Shown here piece after piece: positions 57,721 to 64,000 of a DNA stretch of 64,000 nucleotides. The number at the start of each line of letters is the position of its first letter. Position 1 is the first letter of the stretch. Source of the DNA: Pseudopithomyces maydicus (lineage: Eukaryota; Ascomycota; Dothideomycetes; Pleosporales; Didymosphaeriaceae); assembly GCA_026873275.1 (NCBI GenBank), contig JANTUC010000004.1:1426001-1490000 (forward strand), written 5' to 3'. Under the pieces are notes generated by a model. The model worked only from the letters and a program-made list of their open reading frames with translations, was not told where the DNA came from and did no database searches. The position numbers and the translations under genes are program-made.

Positions 57721-59552
57721 TTAGTACGGAGTGCTGCGGTGCTGCCGGACTTCACGGCCAGCGCTGGCGGCTCGACCATTCGATGTTGGCACGGAGAGCT
57801 GCTGGCTCGATGGGCCATCGGAAGTGGTGACACGTCGCCCAGCTGGCACTTGCTGTAGCCGCTGGGTCCTCCAACTTTCGTACCACTGTTCTCGACTGGC
57901 CTCGCGGAGTTCAGCACGCCATTCGCTGAAGACACTTTCCCTCAAGCGGACAAAGTCGCAGTGCTCTGCATCGTATGGGTCGGCGAAACCCCAAGGGAAT
58001 TTGCGGCCAACGACTTCCGGTTCGTACGGGTCTGGCGAGATAATACTCAGCGGCAAAAACGGAGCATCGACGTCGTCCTTGTCGATGGAGGCAGAAATTG
58101 CGGACGGCTTCCTAGCATGGTTTTTCTTCGCGCTGGGTGGGGAAGTGGGTGGCGATTTCGAGCCGGAATGGTTCGAGGATGCATCAGATTCGTTTTCGGA
58201 AGACGATTTATCACGAAGATTGTTCAAGACTTCGGAATCGCCATCTGAGCGAATGTAAGCGTCTTCGATACGTTCGTCAAACTCATCCTCGTCTCCTGAC
58301 TCATCCAGGTGAAGAGCTTCAAGGGGATCCAGCTTTGCACGCTTCAGTGTGTCCCAAACCAGCTTCTTCAGGTGGCGCATGTGCGCGGTGGTAATGGTAT
58401 CTGCTTTGCTAATGACAGGAATAACGGTTGTTTTCCTCTGCAGCTCACGCAGCACATTGATATCGAGTGATTCGTCCAAACCACCGACAATGTTGCTGGT
58501 GGGCTTTTTCGAGTCTGCAATGTTGACATCCAGACGAGCAGGGTCCATGAGCAAAAAGACGCAGTGGATGTGGGTATCCTTGGCACCAGGTGAGCGGACA
58601 ACCTTCTGTTCCTCACTAAACGTGTCTTCGAATTTGGACTCAAGGAAGGCAGTGACCACAGTCAGTTGGTAGTCAACTATGTTCTTCTCCAGACCCTCTG
58701 AGTCCCACAGGGTGACTCCCACGCGCTCGCCGTCAACCTCGGTTTCGAGGTAATGCGAGGTGAAAGGCGAATCGGGTGCAACGGCTGATGGCGGTGGCGA
58801 GGGTGTGTGTGGGCGCTTCTTCGCGGGCAAGGCAAGGGCGGTGCGGAGAAAGTCGATGAAGGAGGATTTGCCCGCATTCTTGCCGCCGAGAACTAGGACA
58901 CTGCTCGAGTCAATCTGGGGACACTTGATTGAGTGAGTATTGAGAGCTCACTTGAAAGGAGTAGGGTCTTTGCGCCTCCTCACGCGACGAGGGCTGTTGA
59001 CACCGACAGTGCTGACAGCGCTGCTTGCATAGCTGTAGCGGCCACGGTGGGTCATGCTCTCAGTACGTGGGTAGGGGTCGTAGTCCATGTACGAGGGCGA
59101 GGCGGCGGGCATGGGCGGTACAGGCACGGTCATGGCCTGGCTGGCGGCGGGCGGCATCCTGTGGTCGAGCGAGGGCCGGCTGAAATTTGTGCTGTAGTTA
59201 CCAATCTTGTTGGACACAATGGCAATCGAGTCGGGTCGGGCATCGTCGTGCTCCCCGCCAAAGTGGTCGATCTGGGGTAGAGGCGAGTGGTTGGGCAGGC
59301 GTGGTGGAGGCTGTCGCAAGGCGGCTTCCCGCTGTCTGCGCAGGGCCTCCTCCTGGGCAAGGGCCTTTTGCTTCTTACTCATCTTGCTGTTGCGCGTTTC
59401 GCTGGAGCTCTTGCGACGCAGGAAGTTGAAGCTGGAACGGCGGGAGGTGCTGTGATTGAGGGTGTCAGCGCCGAGGGGAGCGCCGGGGGCGCGGCGGGTG
59501 TTGGCTGGGCGCTGTCGTCAGGAGAGCCGTCGCGGGCTGCGAGTGTCGACAT
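57721..59552 (-). CDS. AspE-type (group 5) septin-like GTPase (one frameshift)
   Basis: Septins form cortical filaments; AspE-type members are found in filamentous fungi and are thought to assist other septins. Exons 59552-58952 and 58900-57721. The N-terminal extension contains NHSTSRRSSFNFLRRKSSSE and a Lys/Arg helix. The GTPase part has the P-loop GGKNAGKSS, a DSEGL variant of the G3 motif, VVRSPGAKDTHIHCVFLLMD and the G4 motif SKAD. A -1 shift near 59503-59505, where SAQPTP should read SAQPNTRR, is repaired by one added base; then 1782 nt (593 residues) is a multiple of three. A long acidic/Ser insert and a C-terminal part (KFPWGFADPYDAEHCDFVRL) follow the G domain. Confidence 0.9.
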
Positions 59553-60188
59553 GGCAAGCGGGCGGCGTCGCAAATATGGGCGACGGCGCGCGCGTGTAAT
59601 TGCAGGAAGAGGTGCAACGGCGACTGCCAGAGATTGAAGGGGGCTCGAGTAACGCGCGGATATTGGGATTTTGAAATTAACGCTTCGGGGACGTCTACTA
59701 CTGCAGGGACGAGCACCGGCCGAAGCTCCGCAGATCCGCAGGGCTGGGGTTTTTCCCGGGGTGAACGCAACTAGGACGGGGACCTAGCAGGCGCTTCCTA
59801 CCCAATGTCGAGCAAGCCAGGTGGCAGCAAAGCGCGCCAGGGAACGGCTGAGGGGGACGAAGACCCTTTGGCGGGCGGCGGATAGCGACAAGCGGTGACG
59901 AACGGCAGCCCCAATGTGCTGTAGATGCCGTGATCTGGGGATTGCAGCTGGCCGTTGGCACACGAATGGCACGCAGCAACGATGCAAAACAAGTCCAGCT
60001 CCTGTGTTGCGCATGGCGCTACTGTTTCAGCCCTGAGAAGCGCCCGACCAACCACAGGAGTGGCATTTTCTCATTGGCCATGGCCAGATATTTTGCGCGG
60101 GTGCTTGCACCCGACCAGCTCACCCAGCAGCCCAAACGCGCACTGCGTGGACATGCACGTATGTACAGTATACGGTACCTAGTACTAC
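59553..60188. other. Intergenic
   Basis: Upstream of the septin and 3' flank of the DUF5321-like gene. GC-rich; no gene supported. Confidence 0.5.
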
Positions 60189-60876
60189 TCAGTAGAACTT
60201 GGCTCCACCCAGCGATTCCACCCTGACCTTTGCTTCTTCTGCCGTCTTCTTCCCCGCCGTCCCCGCCGCCTCTGCCGTCCCCGCCGCCTCCGCCATTCTT
60301 GCCCGCTTCTTCTCCTCGCTCGTCTGGAACAGCAATTCCTCATCTTCAATCTCCTGCAACACTATTCACACGTTAGCTTGTCCCTCGGCACCATCCGCTT
60401 CGTCACTCACATCCACCCCATTCCTTCTCCGTTTCCTCTCTGCCTGCGCCCAACAAGCCCTCCACGTCCACGTCTTCCCCGCTCTGCACTCTCCGCACCA
60501 CCTCCCTCAGCACCCCAACCCTTGCCTCGGCTCTGCGCGTCTCCACCGCTCTCTCTTGTTTCAGCCACAGTATCTGGATCGCCTGGCTACCGACCAGGAG
60601 CGCGAGCACTATGTAAGGGACCGCCGGATTCCATTCTCGCTTGGGCGCGCTCGAGGGCACTCGCTCACGGAACGGCTTTGGGACCATCTCCCGCCAGAAA
60701 GAAGGTCTCAAAATCGTCGGGAGACTGAGGTGTCGCGCATGTGGAAGCTGGACGTGGGGGGACAGGACGGTAAAGGTGCGGCATTGTGGGCGTGTGCTCG
60801 ACGTGAGAAGGGTGCGCGAGGTATGAGGACTACCCAGGAGCTGTCGGAGAAGAAGGCGAGCATCCATAGTGTGCAT
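60189..60876 (-). CDS. Mitochondrial inner-membrane protein, DUF5321-like
   Basis: Exons 60876-60411 and 60361-60189, 212 residues. A Leu/Arg/Ser-rich presequence (MDARLLLRQLLGSPHTSRTL, second ATG at 60867) precedes FWREMVPKPFRERV. Next is the core KREWNPAVPYIVLALLVGSQ with one hydrophobic helix, then a charged helix (RVGVLREVVRRVQSGEDVDV). The tail is Ala/Glu/Gly-rich, coded by a GCC-rich imperfect repeat at about 60243-60300, and ends in FY. This matches the layout of a conserved fungal family of unknown function that I recall as DUF5321; the name is from memory. Confidence 0.7.
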
Positions 60877-61104
60877 GCCGTGGTGAAGCTGAGATGCAAT
60901 GCTCTCGACAAACTTTTGGAGCTGGCAAGGAGCGACAGGGGTACCATCCAGCCTAAATAAATAAATACACTAGTCTGCTATGCCCAAGAGCACTAGTGCG
61001 CATGCATGCAAGCTTATGACGTATCCACCTCCAAGGTACATGGCTAAGTAGACCCTAGCCACCATCGACAACGAGCATGTACCAATTGATGGCCGAGTAA
61101 CATG

Positions 61105-61285
61105 CTATCTCTCTGGCTCACTACCCACGCCTTGTGGATGTAACATAACAGCCCCTAAGCTCCGCTCCCTTGCTCGATACACCCGCCCATGGATGTCCTC
61201 CATGTACCGTTGCCGGGTTTCCTCTTCGCTCAGTCCTAATTCCCGACTGACGTCGCGCACAACACGCTCCGTCCAATACAAGTGT
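61105..61285 (-). other. Coding-like exon downstream of VPS5
   Basis: An AG acceptor at 61286-61287 opens a frame HLYWTERVVRDVSRELGLSE, then EETRQRYMEDIHGRVYRARE, ending TAG at 61105. It looks like real protein. It is phase-compatible with a GTGAAT donor overlapping the VPS5 stop (intron 61286-61389), giving a C-terminal extension of VPS5. Alternatively it is the last exon of a separate small gene whose first exon I cannot find. Confidence 0.45.
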
Positions 61286-61385
61286 CTGCATCATCGAACT
61301 CTGTTAGCCCTGTGAAAACCTCATTGGTGGTATGGGACCGGGGGAAGGGGAGAGGGTGTAATAGGATATATTATAGGCCAACTAT

Positions 61386-63396
61386 TCACTCTTCGATATC
61401 CCGTGTCACCTCCGACGTTGCGCGCATGTCCGATGCCGTTGACTCTGCAGTGGTCGGGCGATCCTCTAAAGATGACGGGACTTCGGTTTTTGGAGAAGCG
61501 ACAATACCAGCAGGCAAGACGAAAGCGTCGCCGTCCTCAGTGTCTAATTGCATGAGGAACGTCTCCCAAATTTCAATAAGCTAGTCACACGTTAGTATCG
61601 AGACTTCTGTATCAAAATCCGACCCGGCTCACCTCCTTCTGCGCCTCCACTGCGCTCTCCAGGTATGTCTCTACCCCCGATTTGAAGTCCTCGACCTTTT
61701 CCCGCTCGAACCGCTCCAATTCACTCCTCATCAATCGGCCCATATCTTCAAACAACAATCGCGCTTGGTGCACTTTCCGTTCCGCGTCCGCAACGTCTGC
61801 ACTAAGTTGGTTCAAACGGTCTTGCTGTGATCTTCCCTGTCGGAGCAATTTGTCTTGCGTAGTCTTGCGCTTATGTAACTCTGCCTCTGCGGCATGCCAC
61901 GTATGGTAAGACTTTTGCCGCTGCAGAAAAGCTTGCTTGACGGAACCAATTAAGCGGATATATTCATCGATAACGATGCCCATGGTGAGTACATCTTGCT
62001 GGGCTTGTCGCTCGTAAAGCTCTCGTATCCGGATTTGTATGTCTGATAGACTATCAAGCGGACCGGACAAGGATGGCGATAGCTCAACAGTTGACAAAGA
62101 GTGCAACGAGGCAGAGAAATCACCGCATGCTTCAGCAAGGCCTTTGCGTTGAGTGACCACTGTGTCAGTCGCTTTCAGCAAAGCTTTCAGCTGGTTTTCG
62201 AGCGCATCGAGATAAATCTTGCGATCATGGAACCACTATTTGCATCAGTATTAAGTAGGGTACGTCAGGGAGTCTACTGACATCATCGTGCTCGACAAAT
62301 TTGCCGCTGCTGCCTCCTAGCATGGAGCCAAACATACCCTTGCTCTCGCCTAGGCCAGGGTCTTTCCGCTCCTTATTCTTGATATCAACATTGAAAGCAT
62401 CGCTCTCGAGGAATATCTTTAGATCGCCATCATGCTGCAAAACTGAGTGCGCGGCAATCTTGTTCAACATGCGCTCAAGAGCGGCCCGTCTAGACTCGAC
62501 GAAGTCGGTATCAAAGCGGCCAACCGCCTGCTTCTCTGGTGGGGGTGGGACAATTATACCAGGATTGTTGTTATGCAGCTGATTGTATAGCCAGAGGAAA
62601 TCTCGGTAGCGACGGGAGACGGTGAACTCGGAGTTGCGATAGCCTTTAGAGGTGGTCTGATGGTCGATCAGGACATTGACGACCCATGCTAGGTAACACG
62701 GCTCGCTTACCTTTGTGAAGACAGAGTACTCTGTATGCGAACTCGTTAGGTCGCCCACCTTGTGCGGATCGCCGACGTAGATGGAGAAAGTCGGCTTCGC
62801 TGCTTGCTCTACGCTCACACTTGGCTGGGTCTGGCGCTGTGGTACTACTCCTGCCGGCGGTTGAACGGGCGGCGGCACGCGTGGGCCTCGTCCAAGCGGC
62901 CTATCGTCGTCGTCGTCGTCATTGTCATCGTCCAGGTTCACTGAATCCATCATGCCCTGCAAGGAGGGCGTGAACGCGGCGGGCGGCGATAATTCTTTTG
63001 CGGCGGCGCTGGCGGCGCCTCCGGCCCCGGTGGCGCATTTGCCAATGGGCCACCCAGTGGACCTAGAGGATCTTCGGCAGCTTCCAGCTTCGTAGCTTGT
63101 CCGCCGTACTGTTTCCTGCGGGGGCCTCGTCCAGCGGGCGAGCGCGGCGCGGCCGAGACATTGGGTGCCGAGATTGCAGATGACTTGGAGTCGTCCTGCG
63201 ATGCTGCATCCTGTCAGCACTTGGATGTGTTATCAATGTGTGTTGCTGTACCAGATTCGTTCTCTTGGGTTATCTTAGGCACCTGCGGAGGAGGGGACCG
63301 CGAGGGCACGTCTGCGCATCAAGGTCAGTAAAGCGCATAGGCAGGGAAGGCGTACCACGTACCGCCCCACGGGGAGCTCCCATCATCAAGGTCCAT
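61386..63396 (-). CDS. VPS5: Sorting nexin Vps5 (retromer SNX-BAR; one frameshift)
   Basis: Vps5 pairs with Vps17 as the membrane-bending part of retromer, returning cargo from endosomes to the Golgi. Exons: 63396-63363, 63311-63252, 63203-62711, 62656-62282, 62235-61633 and 61580-61386. It starts MDLDDGSSPWG. A Pro/Ala-rich N-part leads to the PX domain (FTVSRRYRDFLWLYNQL, PPPPEKQAVGRFDTDFVESR) and the BAR domain (helical; IRELYERQAQQDVLTMGIVI, SYHTWHAAEAELHKRKTTQD). A -1 shift at about 63001-63005 separates the N-part from the PX frame; one added base gives 1761 nt (586 residues). The 54-nt intron 62657-62710 contains no stop and is a multiple of three, so it can be mistaken for coding sequence. 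Confidence 0.92.
62657..62710 (-). other. 54-nt in-frame intron of VPS5
   Basis: GTAAGC donor and CATCAG acceptor. Removal joins VFTK to TTSKGYRNSEF, the normal PX-domain junction of Vps5 proteins; retention would insert 18 residues without a stop. Confidence 0.75.
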
Positions 63397-63882
63397 TGCG
63401 CGTCGAGTCGAGTGTGAAGCTCAGTTGTCGGACAGCGGGCGCTGGACACATGCGCATGTACGAGCCCCAGACGCCAACAATGGACCAGCACCGCCCACTC
63501 ATGGCGTGCCAAGCACTGCCTAAGTACATGGCCGCACGGGCCACCAGAGTACGTACCAAAAAACCCTCAGACATTGGATCGTGGAGTGGACCCGCAGGCC
63601 TGTAGACCCATGGACCAATGGACCCGCGGAGACCCCGGGGCCCTTACTAGGTAACTAGATACCCAGGTACCTAGGTACATAACTTGTCACGTGATGGGAT
63701 TTGGCTCTAGCTTGCATCCAGATCCTACAACATTGAATGTATGTAGCCTTGGTCTTTCAATCAACGCCTCAAGGATCTGTACATGGCGATACATTAAACA
63801 TTTATATCTACACATCGTCGTCGTCATCGTTGTCGTCGTCGCGTTTTCCTACGTCACGCCAAATCACACCATACCATTATCT
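63397..63882. other. Intergenic
   Basis: Promoter of VPS5 and 3' flank of the next gene. It contains a TACCTAGGTAC palindromic motif at about 63666-63679 and a GTC/GTT trinucleotide run at about 63817-63842. No gene supported. Confidence 0.5.
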
Positions 63883-64000
63883 CTAACTGTTCGTCACATA
63901 TTCCTTGTTGTCCTTGCCCCTCGCAAGACCGAAGCACTCGGCCATGCTAAAGAAGATATCGATGCTGTTGTACACTCCACCAAACTTATCCTGACACGGG
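63883..64000 (-). CDS. 3' end of an unidentified gene (partial)
   Basis: A minus-strand frame enters from the window edge and stops at 63883. It ends KFGGVYNSIDIFFSMAECFG, then a charged KGKDNKEYVTNS. The composition looks like real protein, and it would be the C-terminus of a gene lying beyond 64000. Too short to identify. Confidence 0.4.
   Translation of the reverse strand, partial: PCQDKFGGVYNSIDIFFSMAECFGLARGKDNKEYVTNS

Noticed and set aside
60199..60960. 253-codon plus-strand frame
   Set aside because: Antisense to the DUF5321-like gene, which has a presequence, core motif and proper introns.

Overview
The window is nuclear DNA of a filamentous ascomycete (Pezizomycotina, probably Dothideomycetes). 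Genes carry short GT-AG introns of about 45-55 nt. There is an AspE-type septin, which yeasts lack, a PDR-type ABC transporter and a Zn2Cys6-type regulator, and long intrinsically disordered proteins are frequent. The class-level placement is inference. I saw no rRNA, tRNA, CRISPR array or intact transposon.

Layout. 0.4-4 kb: EFR3, the plasma-membrane scaffold of PI4-kinase. 4.8-13.2 kb: an accessory block with an MFS transporter, a decayed or mis-sequenced gene region, a short-chain dehydrogenase and a fungal transcription factor. 13.2-16.6 kb: a small conserved protein, an RBR ubiquitin ligase (RNF14/Itt1-like) and dolichyldiphosphatase (CAX4). 16.6-23 kb: two tandem copies of an uncharacterised membrane-protein family, an orphan membrane protein and AT-rich gene-poor DNA. 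23-27.5 kb: PDR-type ABC transporter. 28.6-30 kb: F-box protein with a poly-acidic tail. 30-31.8 kb: AT-rich, no gene. 31.8-38.2 kb: LAA1/HEATR5, an AP-1/clathrin accessory protein. 38.4-42.6 kb: TACO1-like, PET100, peroxisomal enoyl-CoA isomerase and an MCUR1/FMP32-like protein. 43.3-52.6 kb: two very long disordered proteins. 53.2-54.3 kb: SED5. 55-56.6 kb: a partial-zinc-finger coiled-coil protein. 57.7-59.6 kb: AspE-type septin. 60.2-60.9 kb: a mitochondrial DUF5321-like protein. 61.4-63.4 kb: VPS5. At the right edge lies the 3' end of another gene.

Functional themes. Membrane traffic recurs (EFR3, LAA1, SED5, VPS5). A second group serves mitochondria, with cytochrome-oxidase genes clustered at 38-42 kb. 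The accessory block and the ABC transporter suggest export and small-molecule metabolism, but no polyketide or peptide synthase backbone is visible.

Main caution. Many conserved genes contain single-base -1 frameshifts, nearly always at short G or C runs. Adding one base per site restores each family consensus and makes every spliced length a multiple of three. I read these as homopolymer under-calls in the assembly. Gene limits below treat each such gene as one locus.
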